From Bradyrhizobium sp. (lineage in GTDB: Bacteria > Pseudomonadota > Alphaproteobacteria > Rhizobiales > Xanthobacteraceae): a DNA stretch of 64,000 bases. The DNA lies in NCBI RefSeq assembly GCF_016219575.1, contig NZ_JACRMG010000009.1, positions 186,001 to 250,000 of the forward strand, given 5' to 3'. Made by a program: the position numbers and the translations under genes. The notes under the pieces are model-generated. The model was not told the DNA's origin. It ran no database searches and was given only the letters and a program-made list of their open reading frames with translations. Positions 1 through 9,724 of the stretch are shown one piece after another (positions within the stretch are counted from its first letter, which is position 1; each line of letters opens with the position of its first letter).

Positions 1-537
1 CTGCGCAGCGGCATAAGCGGGGGCGATGGCATTTTCCTGCATCGGAAGATTGATGTTGGGCCCGAGCACGTAGGCCTCGCCCCAGAAGCACATCGCGCAG
101 TCTGGATCGAGCTTCTGTGCCTTGCGGAAAGCGCGCTGCGCCTCGTCATGGTTGAAGGCGTAGGCCAGCCGCAGGCCCTGATTGAAATAGGCCTGGGCCT
201 GATCGTTCGCGGTCGTAATCTTGTAGGTGATGGAGCCGAGACCGCCCCACAGCGGCGGCTCGGTGCTGGCGAAATCCGGCGCGGAAGTGGCGGCACTCAT
301 CTCGGCGCGCGGCACTTCGGTCTGCGCCAGGCGAACCATCATCATGCGCGGCGGGCCGCTCGCTGCCGACGAGCCGCAGAGTGGAATGGCGGGATCAGCG
401 AGCGATATTTCCGCCGCTGCGGTTGCGCCTGCATCGGCGAGGGTTACGATGTTGCTCGCCAGCAGCGCCGCCAACGCGGTGCCTGCGAGTGCTGCAGCTC
501 CAGCCGAAGCAAGCAGCGAGTGCGTGGATGTGGTCAT
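1..537 (-). CDS. TPR-repeat exported protein, 3' part beyond the window
   Basis: The gene reads leftward from an ATG at 537 and is still open at base 1, so about 179 codons of its 5' part are seen. Residues 1-35 form an alanine/leucine-rich segment that looks like a signal peptide. From about residue 110 a TPR-like helix pair follows (YFNQGLRLAYAFNHDEA, then CAMCFWGEAYVLGPN). The CAMCFWGEA signature recurs in a group of exported TPR proteins of unknown function. It is divergent from tctC. Function is not assigned; the reading frame itself is convincing because codon use and protein character are uniform. Confidence 0.8.
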   Translation of the reverse strand, partial: MTTSTHSLLASAGAAALAGTALAALLASNIVTLADAGATAAAEISLADPAIPLCGSSAASGPPRMMMVRLAQTEVPRAEMSAATSAPDFASTEPPLWGGLGSITYKITTANDQAQAYFNQGLRLAYAFNHDEAQRAFRKAQKLDPDCAMCFWGEAYVLGPNINLPMQENAIAPAYAAAQ

Positions 538-847
538 GTCGTGCTCCCAACATTTGTGCGCGATCCACCCACAACTGTCGTGGCACGTCTTTCTTGCCAC
601 AAGTGGATCTCATCCGCACCGAGTTCGTGCTGCCGAATATGGCGCAGCGCGACTTCCCCGGCTTGGAACCGGCGTCCAGAGAACCTCCAGAAAATCTTGA
701 TTTATGGCCATCTCGTGCGCGGCGACGACGACGGTTGATACGCGATCCAACCAGAGAATTCGCATCTGGACAGCGGCGGCCTTTTTGGCTGATATGCGGT
801 CAAATGACGCAGGCCACGTCAGCCGCGTACCGCCGGGAGAAAGCCCA
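538..847. other. Divergent intergenic region
   Basis: These 310 bases lie between the leftward TPR gene and rightward tctC and should hold both promoters. A 6-bp inverted repeat (GTGGCA/TGCCAC, near 564-600) is present. A TGGCAC...TTGC pair resembling a sigma-54 promoter was checked and has the wrong spacing. The open frames here look like noise: low-complexity arginine-rich products without ribosome binding sites. No confident regulatory site is seen. Confidence 0.5.
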
Positions 848-1816
848 ATGATTGCACTGCACAAGCGCCTGTTTGGCGCCGCCATCGCCTTCACCCTTGC
901 AGCCATCGGCCCCGCTTTCGCGCAGCCGCTCGAGCTGAAGCTGATGGCGCCGGCAGCCCCGGGCGGCGGCTGGGATCAGACGGCGCGATCGATGCAGCAG
1001 GCCCTTGTCGCCGCAAAGATTGCGCGCAGCGTCCAGGTCACCAATGTTCCGGGCGCCGGCGGCAGCGTCGGAATCGCGCAATTCGTCAACAGCGCCAAGG
1101 GCGACGGCAACCAGCTGATGGTGAACGGCTTCGTCATGGTTGGCGCGCTCGCCATGAACAAGTCGCCGGTGACGCTCGATCAGGTGACGCCGATCGCGCG
1201 CCTCACCGAGGAGATCCAGGTGATCGTCGTGCCGGCGAGCTCGCCGATCAAGACGGCGCAGGATCTGGCCGCAGCCGTCAAGGCCGACATCGCCAAGGTC
1301 ACGTTTGCCGGCGGCTCGGCCGGCGGTGTCGACCATGTGATGGCGGCACTGTTCGCAGGCGCAGTCGGCGCCGACGCAAAGAAGGTCAACTACATCCCGT
1401 TTTCCGGAGGCGGCGAGTCGCTGGCGGCGATCCTCGGCGCAAAGGTCACTGCGGGCATTTCGGGACTGAGCGAATATGAAGGGCAGATCAAGTCCGGCAA
1501 GTTGCGCGCGATCGGCGTGACGTCGGAAAATCGGCTGCCCGGCGTCGACATTCCGACCTTCAAGGAGCAGGGCGTCGATCTCGTGCTCGCCAATTGGCGT
1601 TCGGTGGTCGCGCCTCCGGGCATCACGGCCGAGCAGCGCAAGACGCTGGGCGATGCCGTCGAGAAGATGGTCAAGTCCGACGCCTGGAAGGATATCCTCA
1701 AGCAGAAAGGCTGGGCGGACGCCTATCTCGGCGGCGACGCGTTCGCGGATTTCCTGAAGAAGGAGAATGCCCGAGTCACCGATGTGCTGAAGTCCGTCGG
1801 CCTCGTCAAATCATGA
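848..1816 (+). CDS. tctC: TTT (tripartite tricarboxylate) transporter binding protein TctC
   Basis: Periplasmic receptor of a TTT importer, 322 residues, the usual length of the Bug/TctC family. Residues 1-25 are a signal peptide ending AFA before QP. The mature protein carries the family pattern [11 protein letters not shown], then VTNVPGAGG near residue 75, and the later [10 protein letters not shown] ligand-loop region. The ATG at 848 is chosen because GGGAGA lies 7 bases upstream; an in-frame start at 704 would put 48 non-conserved residues before the signal peptide. It is the first gene of tctCBA, so the receptor is made with its own permease. The substrate cannot be read from sequence; a carboxylate is expected from the family. 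Confidence 0.93.
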   Translation: MIALHKRLFGAAIAFTLAAIGPAFAQPLELKLMAPAAPGGGWDQTARSMQQALVAAKIARSVQVTNVPGAGGSVGIAQFVNSAKGDGNQLMVNGFVMVGALAMNKSPVTLDQVTPIARLTEEIQVIVVPASSPIKTAQDLAAAVKADIAKVTFAGGSAGGVDHVMAALFAGAVGADAKKVNYIPFSGGGESLAAILGAKVTAGISGLSEYEGQIKSGKLRAIGVTSENRLPGVDIPTFKEQGVDLVLANWRSVVAPPGITAEQRKTLGDAVEKMVKSDAWKDILKQKGWADAYLGGDAFADFLKKENARVTDVLKSVGLVKS

Positions 1817-2310
1817 CGGACAGCCCGTCCCGCGCCACTCCGCCTGCGGCCTCGCCGAGCGTCGATCGCGCCGGCCTCGTCATCGCATTCCTGCTCGCGG
1901 CGCTTGCCGCCGTGCTCGTCTGGGATGCAAGCCGGCTGCCGGCCGGCGCGATGTACGGGGTGGGGCCCGGGGCGATGCCGATCGTCGTCGCCGTCGGTCT
2001 CGGGCTCCTCGCGATCGGCAATTTGATCGATGCGCTGCGCGGCGGCCTGCCGCCGCGCGAGAGTACCGATCCCAAACCGGTGTTGCTGATTCTCGCCGGA
2101 CTTGCCCTCCTGATCGCCATCATCGCTTTTGGCGGCGGCTTTATCCTCGCAACGTCGGCGCTGTTCGTCGCGACGTCGGCCGCATTCGGGCGGCGCGCGA
2201 TTCTCAAGGACGCGGCGATCGCGATCGTTCTGACCACCCTGATCTATCTCGCCTTCGACAAGCTGCTGACGTTGAGCCTTCCCGCCGGGCCGCTGGAGCG
2301 ACTGCTGTGA
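1813..2310 (+). CDS. tctB: TTT transporter small permease TctB
   Basis: 165-residue inner-membrane protein with four hydrophobic helices (roughly residues 18-38, 47-65, 90-130 as two, 140-155), the TctB layout. Its ATG overlaps the tctC stop in an ATGA, so translation is probably coupled. TctB proteins are weakly conserved in sequence; the call rests on size, topology and position between tctC and tctA. It would form the permease with TctA. Confidence 0.88.
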   Translation: MTDSPSRATPPAASPSVDRAGLVIAFLLAALAAVLVWDASRLPAGAMYGVGPGAMPIVVAVGLGLLAIGNLIDALRGGLPPRESTDPKPVLLILAGLALLIAIIAFGGGFILATSALFVATSAAFGRRAILKDAAIAIVLTTLIYLAFDKLLTLSLPAGPLERLL

Positions 2311-3809
2311 TCGAGACGTTTGCCGCACTCGCGCATGGCATGGCAGTGGCGCTGCAGCCCATGAACCTGTTGTACGCGCTGATCGGCGTGTTCCTCGGCA
2401 CGGCGGTCGGCGTGTTGCCCGGCATTGGACCCGCGCTGACCGTGGCGTTGCTGCTGCCGGTGACCTACAAGCTCGATCCCGGCGGCTCGCTCATCATGTT
2501 CGCCGGCATCTACTACGGCGGCATGTACGGCGGGTCGACCACCGCGATCCTGATCAATACGCCGGGCGAGAGCGCCTCGATGGCGACCGCGCTCGAGGGC
2601 AACAAGATGGCCAAGGCCGGTCGCGGCGGTCCTGCGCTGGCAACTGCGGCCATCGGCTCGTTCGTGGCGGGCACCATCGCCACTATCGGCCTTGCTTTCC
2701 TGGCACCCTGGCTGGTCGACGTCGCGGTGAAATTCGGGCCCGAGGATTACTTCGCCCTGATGTGCGTGGCGTTCATCACGGTGTCGGCCACCTTCGGCGA
2801 CTCGCCGATCCGCGGACTGACCAGTCTCTTCATTGGGCTGACGCTCGGTCTTGTCGGCATCGACAAGCTCACCGGCCAGGCCCGGCTCGCGTTTGGCATC
2901 CCCGAACTGCTCGACGGTGTCGAAGTGACGACGCTCGCCGTTGGCCTGTTCGCGGTGGGAGAGGCGCTCTATGTCGCCTCGCGCCGCCATCACACCGAGG
3001 AAAAGCTCGAGCCGGTGCGCGGCTCGCTGTGGATGACCAAGGAAGACTGGAAGCGGTCATGGAAAGCATGGCTGCGCGGCACGATGTTCGGCTTTCCGAT
3101 CGGCGCGCTTCCAGCCGGCGGCGCCGAGATTCCGACCTTCCTCGCCTATTCCACCGAGAAGCGGCTGACCAAGCATCCCGAGGAATTCGGCAAGGGCGCC
3201 ATCGAAGGCGTGGCCGGACCGGAAGCCGCCAACAACGCCTCCGCTGCCGGCACGCTGGTTCCCTTGCTCACGCTCGGCCTTCCGACATCGGCAACGGCTG
3301 CGATGATGCTGGCGGGCTTCCAGCAATATGGCCTCAATCCCGGGCCGCTGCTGTTTGCGGAGCGGCCCGACCTGGTGTGGGGCCTGATCGCAAGCCTGTT
3401 CATCGCCAACGCCATGCTGCTCGTGCTCAATCTGCCGCTGGTGGGCCTGTGGGTGCGTTTGCTGGCGATCCCGCAGCCATGGCTCTATGCGGGTATTCTC
3501 GTGTTCGCGACCATGGGCACGATTGCCGCAAAGCCGTCGGTGGTCGAACTGTCGATGCTGGCGGGCTTCGGGGTGCTGGGCTTCCTGATGCGCCGCTATG
3601 ATTTCCCCATCGCGCCTGTTGTCGTCGGCCTGATCCTCGGGCCCATCGCCGAGAGCCAGCTTCGCCGCGCGTTGGCGATCAGCCTCGGCGATCCCATGAC
3701 GCTACTGCAAAGCCCAATCTCGGCAACGCTGCTCGCCATCGCCCTGATCGCGCTGGTGGCGCCGTTCGTGCTGAAGGGGCTGGGCCGGTTCAAGGCGAAC
3801 GAGGACTAG
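2307..3809 (+). CDS. tctA: TTT transporter large permease TctA
   Basis: 500-residue polytopic protein of the TctA family. The N-terminal half has the family signature [17 protein letters not shown] followed by [20 protein letters not shown]; a second block around residues 260-330 ([31 protein letters not shown]) is the repeated half. The GTG start at 2307 overlaps the tctB stop (GTGA), and no better start lies downstream. It is the channel-forming subunit that carries out ion-driven uptake with TctB and TctC. The next gene is gcl after 157 bases, so the importer may feed C2/C3 acid metabolism; that link is inference from position. Confidence 0.94.
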   Translation: MIETFAALAHGMAVALQPMNLLYALIGVFLGTAVGVLPGIGPALTVALLLPVTYKLDPGGSLIMFAGIYYGGMYGGSTTAILINTPGESASMATALEGNKMAKAGRGGPALATAAIGSFVAGTIATIGLAFLAPWLVDVAVKFGPEDYFALMCVAFITVSATFGDSPIRGLTSLFIGLTLGLVGIDKLTGQARLAFGIPELLDGVEVTTLAVGLFAVGEALYVASRRHHTEEKLEPVRGSLWMTKEDWKRSWKAWLRGTMFGFPIGALPAGGAEIPTFLAYSTEKRLTKHPEEFGKGAIEGVAGPEAANNASAAGTLVPLLTLGLPTSATAAMMLAGFQQYGLNPGPLLFAERPDLVWGLIASLFIANAMLLVLNLPLVGLWVRLLAIPQPWLYAGILVFATMGTIAAKPSVVELSMLAGFGVLGFLMRRYDFPIAPVVVGLILGPIAESQLRRALAISLGDPMTLLQSPISATLLAIALIALVAPFVLKGLGRFKANED

Positions 3810-3966
3810 TGTGATCGCGCCCCACTTTTTCCAGGGCCTAATCGTTTGACGTGGCGCAGGAATTCCCGCGGCGTCCCACCCTGCGGGAAATAAAGACGCT
3901 CTCATTGAGATCGTGCCGCGCCGCCGCGATGATCCTCGCATCGAACACGTTCAAGCGAGGCGCGAA

Positions 3967-5754
3967 ATGGCGAAGATGCGGGCTGTCGATGCTGCCGTGC
4001 GCATTCTGGAGAAGGAGGGCGTCTCGATCGCCTTCGGCGTTCCCGGTGCGGCGATCAATCCGCTCTATTCCGCGCTGAAGGCGAGGGGCAGCATCAACCA
4101 TATCCTGGCACGCCATGTCGAGGGCGCCTCGCACATGGCGGAGGGCTATACGCGCGCCAAGGCCGGCAATATCGGCGTCTGTATCGGCACCTCGGGGCCG
4201 GCGGGCACCGACATGATCACCGGGCTCTATTCGGCGATCGCCGATTCCATTCCGATCCTCTGCATCACCGGACAGGCACCGCGGGCGCGGCTCTACAAGG
4301 AGGATTTTCAGGCCATCGACATCGAGTCGATCGCCAAGCCCGTCACCAAATGGGCGGTCACCGTGCGCGAGCCCGGTCTGGTGCCGCGCGTGTTCAGCCA
4401 GGCCTTTCACATCATGCGCTCGGGCCGGCCGGGGCCGGTGCTGATCGACTTGCCGCTCGACGTGCAGCTCGCCGAGATCGAGTTCGACGACATCATCTAT
4501 GCGCCGCTGCCGGTCTACAAGCCGGCCGCGACGCGCAAGCAGGTCGAGAAGGCGCTGGAGATGCTCAACGCCGCCGAACGGCCGCTGATCGTCGCGGGCG
4601 GCGGCGTCATCAACGCTGATGCCTCGGATCTGCTCGTCAGTTTTGCCGAGACCGTCAACGTGCCTGTCGTGCCGACGTTGATGGGGTGGGGCGCCATCCC
4701 CGATGATCATCCGCTGATGGCGGGCATGGTGGGGCTGCAGACCAGCCACCGCTATGGCAACGCCACCATGCTGCAGTCCGACTTCGTGCTCGGCATCGGC
4801 AACCGCTGGGCCAACCGCCATACCGGCTCGATCGAGACCTACACCAAGGGCCGCAAGTTCGTGCACGTCGACATCGAGCCGACGCAGATCGGGCGCGTCT
4901 TCAATCCCGATCTCGGTATCGTCTCCGATGCGAAGGCGGCGCTGGAATTGTTCGTCAGCGTCGCGAAGGAATGGCGCAAGGCGGGCAAACTGAAAGAGCG
5001 GCAGGCATGGCCGGCGGCGTGCCAGGACCGCAAGCGCTCGATGCTGCGCCGGAGCAATTTCGACGACATCCCGATCAAGCCGCAGCGCGTCTATGCCGAG
5101 ATGACCAAGGCGTTTTCCCGCAACACCTGCTTTGTCAGCGTGATCGGGCTGTCGCAGATCGCAGGCGCCCAGTTCCTCGGCGTCTATCACCCGCGCAACT
5201 GGATCAATGCGGGGCAGGCCGGGCCGCTCGGCTGGACGCTGCCGGCCGCGCTCGGCGTGCGTGCCGCCGATCCGGATCGGGAGATCGTCGCGCTGTCAGG
5301 CGATTACGACTTCCAGTTCCTGATCGAGGAGCTCGCGGTCGGCGCGCAGTTCAAGCTGCCCTACATCCACGTCGTCGTGAACAATTCCTATCTCGGCCTG
5401 ATCCGTCAGGCGCAGCGCGGCTTCGATATGGACTATCACGTCCAGCTCTCCTTCGAGAACATCAACGCACCGGAGCTCGGCGTGTACGGCGTCGATCATG
5501 TCGCCGTCGCCGAAGGACTGGGCTGCAAGGCGATCCGCGTTACCGATCCGCATCAGGCGCAGGCGGCGTTTGCCACCGCGCGGCAATGGATGAAGGAATA
5601 CCGGGTGCCCGTGGTGGTCGAGTTCATCCTCGAGCGCGTCACCAACATCGCGATGGGCACCGAGATCGACAATATCGTCGAGTCCGAGGAGATCCTCGAC
5701 CTGCCGCTCGACGAAGTGCCGGTCAGCCGCACTGAGACGCTGCAGCCGGCCTGA
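3967..5754 (+). CDS. gcl: Glyoxylate carboligase (tartronate-semialdehyde synthase)
   Basis: ThDP- and FAD-dependent enzyme joining two glyoxylates to tartronate semialdehyde and CO2. 595 residues, very similar to E. coli Gcl from the first residues ([10 protein letters not shown]), which fixes the start at 3967. The family hallmark is present: the glutamate that activates ThDP in relatives is replaced by Val51 ([14 protein letters not shown]). The ThDP motif begins at [10 protein letters not shown]. It is followed by hyi and glxR at 41- and 10-base spacing, the standard glyoxylate-to-glycerate operon order. A 7-bp inverted repeat (TTCCCGC/GCGGGAA, 3863-3889) lies upstream and might be an operator. 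Confidence 0.97.
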   Translation: MAKMRAVDAAVRILEKEGVSIAFGVPGAAINPLYSALKARGSINHILARHVEGASHMAEGYTRAKAGNIGVCIGTSGPAGTDMITGLYSAIADSIPILCITGQAPRARLYKEDFQAIDIESIAKPVTKWAVTVREPGLVPRVFSQAFHIMRSGRPGPVLIDLPLDVQLAEIEFDDIIYAPLPVYKPAATRKQVEKALEMLNAAERPLIVAGGGVINADASDLLVSFAETVNVPVVPTLMGWGAIPDDHPLMAGMVGLQTSHRYGNATMLQSDFVLGIGNRWANRHTGSIETYTKGRKFVHVDIEPTQIGRVFNPDLGIVSDAKAALELFVSVAKEWRKAGKLKERQAWPAACQDRKRSMLRRSNFDDIPIKPQRVYAEMTKAFSRNTCFVSVIGLSQIAGAQFLGVYHPRNWINAGQAGPLGWTLPAALGVRAADPDREIVALSGDYDFQFLIEELAVGAQFKLPYIHVVVNNSYLGLIRQAQRGFDMDYHVQLSFENINAPELGVYGVDHVAVAEGLGCKAIRVTDPHQAQAAFATARQWMKEYRVPVVVEFILERVTNIAMGTEIDNIVESEEILDLPLDEVPVSRTETLQPA

Positions 5755-5795
5755 GGCCAGCGCACCATCCGACCTGCAACGCGAGGGAATTTGCC

Positions 5796-6581
5796 GTGCC
5801 CAGATTTGCCGCCAATCTCACCATGCTGTTCGGTGAAATGCCCTTCATCGACCGCTTCGCCGCCGCGCGCGCTGCAGGTTTTCGCGGCGTCGAATATCTC
5901 TTTCCCTATGATTTCGACGAGGCGGAGTTGCGGGAGCAGCTCGCCCAGCATGGCCTGACGCAGGTGCTGCACAATCTGCCGGCGGGCAACTGGGCGGCGG
6001 GCGAACGCGGCATTGCGATCCTGCCCGACCGGGTGAACGAGTTCCGCGACGGCGTGCACCGCGCCATCGACTACGCCAGGGCGCTCGATTGCAAGCAGCT
6101 CAATTGCCTGGCCGGCATCGCGCCTGCCGATGCCGACTTGTTCGAGCTCAACGAGGTGCTGGTCGGAAACCTGCGCTACGCCGCGGAAGCGCTGTCGAGG
6201 GAGGGGATCAGGCTGCTGATCGAGCCGATCAACACCATCGATATTCCCGGCTTCTTCCTCAACCGCACCGAACAGGCGGCGCAGATCGTCGCCGACGTCG
6301 GCTCGCACAATCTCTTCATCCAGTACGACATCTATCACATGCAGATCATGGAGGGTGACATCGCGCGCACCCTGCAGAAGCATCTCGCGCGCATCGCCCA
6401 TGTTCAGCTCGCCGACAACCCCGGCCGCAACGAGCCGGGCACCGGCGAGATCAACTATCCCTTTCTGTTCCGGCATCTCGATGCGATCGGCTATCGCGGC
6501 TGGGTGGGATGCGAATACAAGCCGCGCACCACGACAGTCGACGGACTCGGCTGGCATGCAGCGCAGATCTTCGAGACCTGA
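5796..6581 (+). CDS. hyi: Hydroxypyruvate isomerase
   Basis: 261-residue TIM-barrel enzyme interconverting hydroxypyruvate and tartronate semialdehyde. It aligns end to end with E. coli Hyi (258 residues): RFAANLTMLFGE at the N-terminus, the HNLPAGNWAAGERGIA loop, LLIEPIN with catalytic Glu143, the metal-ligand region IQYDIYHMQ, and GWVGCEYKP with Glu240. The start is GTG at 5796, placed by homology and the upstream GAGGGA. It sits between gcl and glxR and would buffer the product of Gcl. Confidence 0.95.
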   Translation: MPRFAANLTMLFGEMPFIDRFAAARAAGFRGVEYLFPYDFDEAELREQLAQHGLTQVLHNLPAGNWAAGERGIAILPDRVNEFRDGVHRAIDYARALDCKQLNCLAGIAPADADLFELNEVLVGNLRYAAEALSREGIRLLIEPINTIDIPGFFLNRTEQAAQIVADVGSHNLFIQYDIYHMQIMEGDIARTLQKHLARIAHVQLADNPGRNEPGTGEINYPFLFRHLDAIGYRGWVGCEYKPRTTTVDGLGWHAAQIFET

Positions 6582-6591
6582 GGATACAAAC

Positions 6592-7479
6592 ATGATGAAA
6601 ATCGGTTTCATCGGCCTCGGCACCATGGGGCGCCCGATGGCTGGCCATCTCCAGGCTGGGCAGCACAAGCTGTTCCTGCACGACGTCGCGCCGCTGCCGC
6701 AGGAGCTGATCGACGGTGGCGGCGTCGCCTGCAAATCCGGCAGGCAGGTCGCGCAGGAGTCTGACGCCGTTATCGTGATGGTGCCGGATACGCCGCATGT
6801 CGAGGCCGTGCTGTTCGGCGCCGATGGCGTTGCCGCGGGGCTGTCGAAGGGCAAGATCGTCGTCGACATGAGCTCGATCTCGCCGCTCGCGACCAAGGAG
6901 TTCGCCAGGAAGATCGAGGGGCTCGGCGCCGACTACCTGGACGCGCCGGTCTCCGGCGGCGAGGTGGGCGCCAAGGCCGCAAGCCTCACCATCATGGTCG
7001 GCGGTCCGGAGCGCACCTTCGCCGCCATGAAGCCGGTGTTCGACAAGATGGGCAAGAACGTCACCCATGTCGGCGGCAATGGCGACGGCCAGACCACCAA
7101 GGTGGCCAACCAGATCATCGTGGCCTTGACCATCCAGGCGGTCGGCGAAGCCCTGCTGTTCGCCTCGCGCGCCGGCGCCGATCCCGCGCTGGTGCGGCAG
7201 GCGCTGATGGGCGGCTTTGCGTCCTCGCGTATTCTCGAGGTGCACGGCGAGCGCATGATCAAGCGCAATTTTGCGCCCGGCTTCCGCATCGAGCTGCACC
7301 AGAAGGATCTCAATCTCGCGCTGGAAGGCGCGCGCAGCCTCGGGCTGTCGTTGCCGAACACGGCGCTGGCGCAGCAGATGTTCGCATCCTGTGCCGCCCA
7401 TGGCGGCAGCGCCTGGGATCATTCCGCGCTGGTGCGCGCGCTAGAGATGATGGCGAACCACGAAGTCGCGAAAGCCTAG
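6592..7479 (+). CDS. glxR: Tartronate semialdehyde reductase
   Basis: 295-residue NAD(P)H-dependent beta-hydroxyacid dehydrogenase giving D-glycerate. The nucleotide site GFIGLGTMG opens the protein, the substrate signature DAPVSGG is at 117-123, and the catalytic lysine is Lys170 in KVANQIIV. The start is ATG at 6592; the second codon is also ATG and could serve. A 10-base gap from hyi and the shared direction indicate one transcript gcl-hyi-glxR. Hairpins just after the stop probably end that transcript. A second member of the family lies at 36179-37051. Confidence 0.95.
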   Translation: MMKIGFIGLGTMGRPMAGHLQAGQHKLFLHDVAPLPQELIDGGGVACKSGRQVAQESDAVIVMVPDTPHVEAVLFGADGVAAGLSKGKIVVDMSSISPLATKEFARKIEGLGADYLDAPVSGGEVGAKAASLTIMVGGPERTFAAMKPVFDKMGKNVTHVGGNGDGQTTKVANQIIVALTIQAVGEALLFASRAGADPALVRQALMGGFASSRILEVHGERMIKRNFAPGFRIELHQKDLNLALEGARSLGLSLPNTALAQQMFASCAAHGGSAWDHSALVRALEMMANHEVAKA

Positions 7480-7491
7480 TGCTCCCTGGGA

Positions 7492-7549
7492 AGCGGAAAC
7501 CTTGTGTTTCCGCTGACTCCCCCGCGGAGCCTGGCTCCGCGGGGATTTT
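7492..7549 (+). terminator. Double hairpin terminator after glxR
   Basis: Two perfect hairpins in tandem. The first has 9-bp arms AGCGGAAAC (7492-7500) and GTTTCCGCT (7506-7514). The second has 11-bp arms 7520-7530 and 7534-7544 around a 3-base loop and is followed by ATTTTCCC. The second fits an intrinsic terminator; the first may aid it. Confidence 0.75.
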
Positions 7550-7632
7550 CCCGGGGCGCGGCGCCAGTATTGTTCCGAGGATGGCGAGACTTCGCGATTC
7601 GTCTGAAGAGTTCCGGGTCGAGGGAACCGGAA

Positions 7633-7687
7633 CATCATGTTCCTCCAGCGGTTGAGACACATCTTTCAACCACTGGAGGACATGATG
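7633..7687 (+). promoter_or_regulatory. Long hairpin burying the ribosome binding site of the DUF1236 gene
   Basis: Bases 7641-7655 pair with 7666-7680 (15 bp, one mismatch), and after a one-base bulge at 7640 bases 7633-7639 (CATCATG) pair with 7681-7687 (CATGATG). The loop is 7656-7665. The 3' arm contains GGAGGA (7675-7680), the ribosome binding site, and both candidate start codons (7682 and 7685). In RNA this would close the start region. The pairing is read from the sequence; a regulatory role is inferred. Confidence 0.6.
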
Positions 7688-8071
7688 AACAAACGTCTCG
7701 CTGTTTCGCTGATTGCGGCCTCTCTGCTCGCATCCGGCTCCGCGTTCGCGCAATCCACCACCGTGCAGGGCGCGCAGGAAGGTGCGCGGGCCGGTAGTGA
7801 GGTCGGCGGCCCGATCGGCGGGGTCGTCGGCGGCACCGTCGGTGCCGCCGTTGGCGCTGCCGTCGAAATTCCCAATGCCGTGATTACCGCGATTCCGAGG
7901 GGCGAGCGGTCGGTTGTGGTGCAGGAGCGCGTCGTGGTCGGCGAATCGCTGCCGCCGAGCGTGGAACTGCGCGTCGTGCCGAACCACGCCGAATATCGTT
8001 ATGCCGTGGTCAACGATCGCCGCGTGATCGTGGAGCCCCGTACGCGCAAGGTGATCCGCGTCATCGACTGA
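7685..8071 (+). CDS. DUF1236-type small exported protein
   Basis: 128-residue protein with a signal peptide (MNKRLAVSLIAASLLASGSA, cleavage near AFAQ), a glycine/valine-rich segment (residues about 36-60, GGPIGGVVGGTVGAAVGA) and a C-terminal block that ends with repeated valine/arginine pairs. The last part (YRYAVVNDRRVIVEP) is the DUF1236 signature common in Bradyrhizobium. The role is unknown. The start at 7685 leaves four bases after GGAGGA; 7682 leaves only one, and an in-frame ATG at 7637 lies inside the 5' arm of the hairpin. A terminator follows, so it is probably monocistronic. Confidence 0.82.
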   Translation: MNKRLAVSLIAASLLASGSAFAQSTTVQGAQEGARAGSEVGGPIGGVVGGTVGAAVGAAVEIPNAVITAIPRGERSVVVQERVVVGESLPPSVELRVVPNHAEYRYAVVNDRRVIVEPRTRKVIRVID

Positions 8072-8097
8072 CCGACCGGATGTGCGTGAGGCCAAGT

Positions 8098-8128
8098 CCC
8101 TGCGGAGCGTGTCTCCGCGGGGATTTTT
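8098..8128 (+). terminator. Intrinsic terminator after the DUF1236 gene
   Basis: A 10-bp stem with one G-U pair (8098-8107 with 8113-8122, loop CGTGT) is followed by ATTTTTCC. Its 3' arm and tail closely resemble those of the terminator after glxR. Confidence 0.75.
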
Positions 8129-8129
8129 C

Positions 8130-8483
8130 CTACGAGGCCTGCGTGCGATAGCGGCTGATGAGCCAATCGAGCGTCGCTGCCATGGCGAGGCCGGCGCAGG
8201 CGGCCAGCGCGTCGACGATAAAATCCGACAGCCGGGCATGCCGGCCCGGCGCCAAGAATTGCAGGGCCTCCATTGCGCCGGTCACGATGACCGCCACCGT
8301 TGCGGTGAGCAGACGATTGCGCCGGTAGGCAAGCCCGAAGGCGAGCCCGACCAGGATGAAGGCAAGCGCGTGCTCGCCGCTCTGGCCGAGATCGGCATGC
8401 GGGCGGTAGCGCGGGGGTCCAAGCGTCGCAAGAGTGACGGCGGCGGCGAGGCCCCAGGCGATCAGGCGAAGAAGCATTGTCAT
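8130..8483 (-). CDS. VanZ-like small membrane protein
   Basis: 117 residues with three or four hydrophobic helices (about 5-20, 38-52, 60-76, 88-110). The segment GQSGEHALAFILVGLAFGLA and the later GAMEALQFLAPGRHARLSDFIVD follow the VanZ-like family pattern, in which a conserved acidic/arginine patch sits at a helix end. The family's molecular role is unknown apart from the teicoplanin-linked founder, so no resistance function should be read into it. It converges on the DUF1236 gene, whose terminator ends 2 bases before this stop. Confidence 0.8.
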   Translation of the reverse strand: MTMLLRLIAWGLAAAVTLATLGPPRYRPHADLGQSGEHALAFILVGLAFGLAYRRNRLLTATVAVIVTGAMEALQFLAPGRHARLSDFIVDALAACAGLAMAATLDWLISRYRTQAS

Positions 8484-8576
8484 GCGAGAGGCATAACACG
8501 GATAGGGGACAAGTATTCCGCAGATGCGAGATGCCCGGCGTATTTGGTTAATGCCGCTTCTTTCGGCAAGGCCCGG

Positions 8577-9194
8577 CTACAGCGGCTGCCGCACGCCAAG
8601 CCCGTGCATGAAACGCTCCCTGATCTGAACCGGATCGCGGCGGGTGGTTCCGGTTCCCGGCTTGTCGTCGATGCGCACGCCGATCAGCATCGGCCCGTCC
8701 GTGACGAGCGATTGCGCGATCAGGCGCTCAAAATCATCCTCATCCGCGGCCCAGCTGCTGTTTGAAAGGCCGCTGGCGACGGCCACCGCGATGAGATCGG
8801 TCAACCCCGCACCCGGCGTCGGCTGCGAGCCGGTGATCTGGTAGATGCCGTTGTCCATCACCACCATGGTGAGATTTTTCGGCGCCAGAGTCGCGATGGT
8901 CGCCAGACAGCCGAGCTGCATCAGCAGCGAGCCGTCGCCCTCCAGCGCGATCACGCGCCGCTTCGGCTGCGCCAGCGCCACCCCGAGCGCGATCGGGAAG
9001 GCCAGCCCCATGCTGCCGAGCATGTAGAAATTCTGCGGACGGTGACCGGCGGCCCAGAGATCGAAATTGGTGTTGCCGATGCCGCCGACGACGGCTTCCT
9101 CGTTCTTCAGCCTGGCAACCAAACGCGAAGTCAGATCGAATCGGTTCATCACTTTGGTGTTGCGGACAGGGCTCGTACTCATGGGCGCGCTCAC
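8577..9194 (-). CDS. ThDP-dependent decarboxylase, cofactor-binding (C-terminal type) subunit
   Basis: 205 residues matching the C-terminal half of ThDP decarboxylases, in particular the beta chain of sulfopyruvate/phosphonopyruvate decarboxylases. The pyrophosphate motif is EGDGSLLMQLG followed about 28 residues later by MDNGIY, as required for Mg-ThDP binding. The GTG start overlaps the stop of the upstream subunit (GTGA), so the two are probably made together; ATG 9182 is an alternative. The substrate is unknown; a 2-oxo acid is expected. The pair is divergent from a TctC-type receptor and near a 2-hydroxyacid dehydrogenase. Confidence 0.82.
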   Translation of the reverse strand: MSAPMSTSPVRNTKVMNRFDLTSRLVARLKNEEAVVGGIGNTNFDLWAAGHRPQNFYMLGSMGLAFPIALGVALAQPKRRVIALEGDGSLLMQLGCLATIATLAPKNLTMVVMDNGIYQITGSQPTPGAGLTDLIAVAVASGLSNSSWAADEDDFERLIAQSLVTDGPMLIGVRIDDKPGTGTTRRDPVQIRERFMHGLGVRQPL

Positions 9195-9724
9195 TTGTCG
9201 AAGGTCTTGCCGCCGGTCAGCAGCGGCGACAGGATCAGCGCCACCGGCGCCTGTGTGGTGATGGCCTGCTTGATCGAGCGGTCGGCAATGAACTCGAACT
9301 CGTCGAGGCGGGTGCAGGTGTGGTGCTCCATCGCCAGCGAATCCAGCACCGGGCGCATGGTGCGGCAGACCAGCGACTGGCCGAGGTTGAACTCACCGAG
9401 CGTGCCGCGTTCGGAAACGAACATGATCAACGGAATCTGCGAGGGGACGACGAGGGAAGCCAGCACGTTGGCGAGCGTGGCAAAACCCGATGTCTGCATC
9501 AGCATCGCGCCGCGCATGCCGCCCATCCAGGCGCCGGAGAGGATGCCGACCGCCTCTTCCTCGCGCGCGGTGGCGAAGACGTTGAAGAAGGGATCGGCGT
9601 GCAGGTTCCTGATCAGCGGCGTCAGCACCCGGTCCGGCACATAGGGCACTAGTCTTATGTCGTTGCGCTTGAGCGTCTGCAGCACGATCTCGTGCCAGCT
9701 CTGCGCAGTCTCCGCGGCCGCCAT
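9191..9724 (-). CDS. ThDP-dependent decarboxylase, N-terminal type subunit
   Basis: 177 residues corresponding to the PYR domain of ThDP decarboxylases. ATAREEEAVGILSGAWMGG contains the glutamate that contacts the ThDP pyrimidine in this class, and GAMLMQTSGFATLANVLASL is the adjoining conserved helix. Together with the gene at 8577-9194 it would form a split enzyme like ComD/ComE. The ATG at 9724 is used; 97 further upstream residues are open but show no family similarity and run into the divergent promoter region. Confidence 0.82.
   Translation of the reverse strand: MAAAETAQSWHEIVLQTLKRNDIRLVPYVPDRVLTPLIRNLHADPFFNVFATAREEEAVGILSGAWMGGMRGAMLMQTSGFATLANVLASLVVPSQIPLIMFVSERGTLGEFNLGQSLVCRTMRPVLDSLAMEHHTCTRLDEFEFIADRSIKQAITTQAPVALILSPLLTGGKTFDK

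Noticed and set aside
564..600. Sigma-54-like promoter TGGCAC...TTGC
   Set aside because: Seven bases separate the two elements instead of five, so the GG and GC pairs are out of register.
3838..5190. A 450-codon open frame on the minus strand
   Set aside because: Antisense to gcl; no domain and skewed composition.
8130..8483. VanZ-like gene as a glycopeptide resistance gene
   Set aside because: Only the general VanZ-like fold is shared; no other van genes are present, and the family is widespread in bacteria without resistance.
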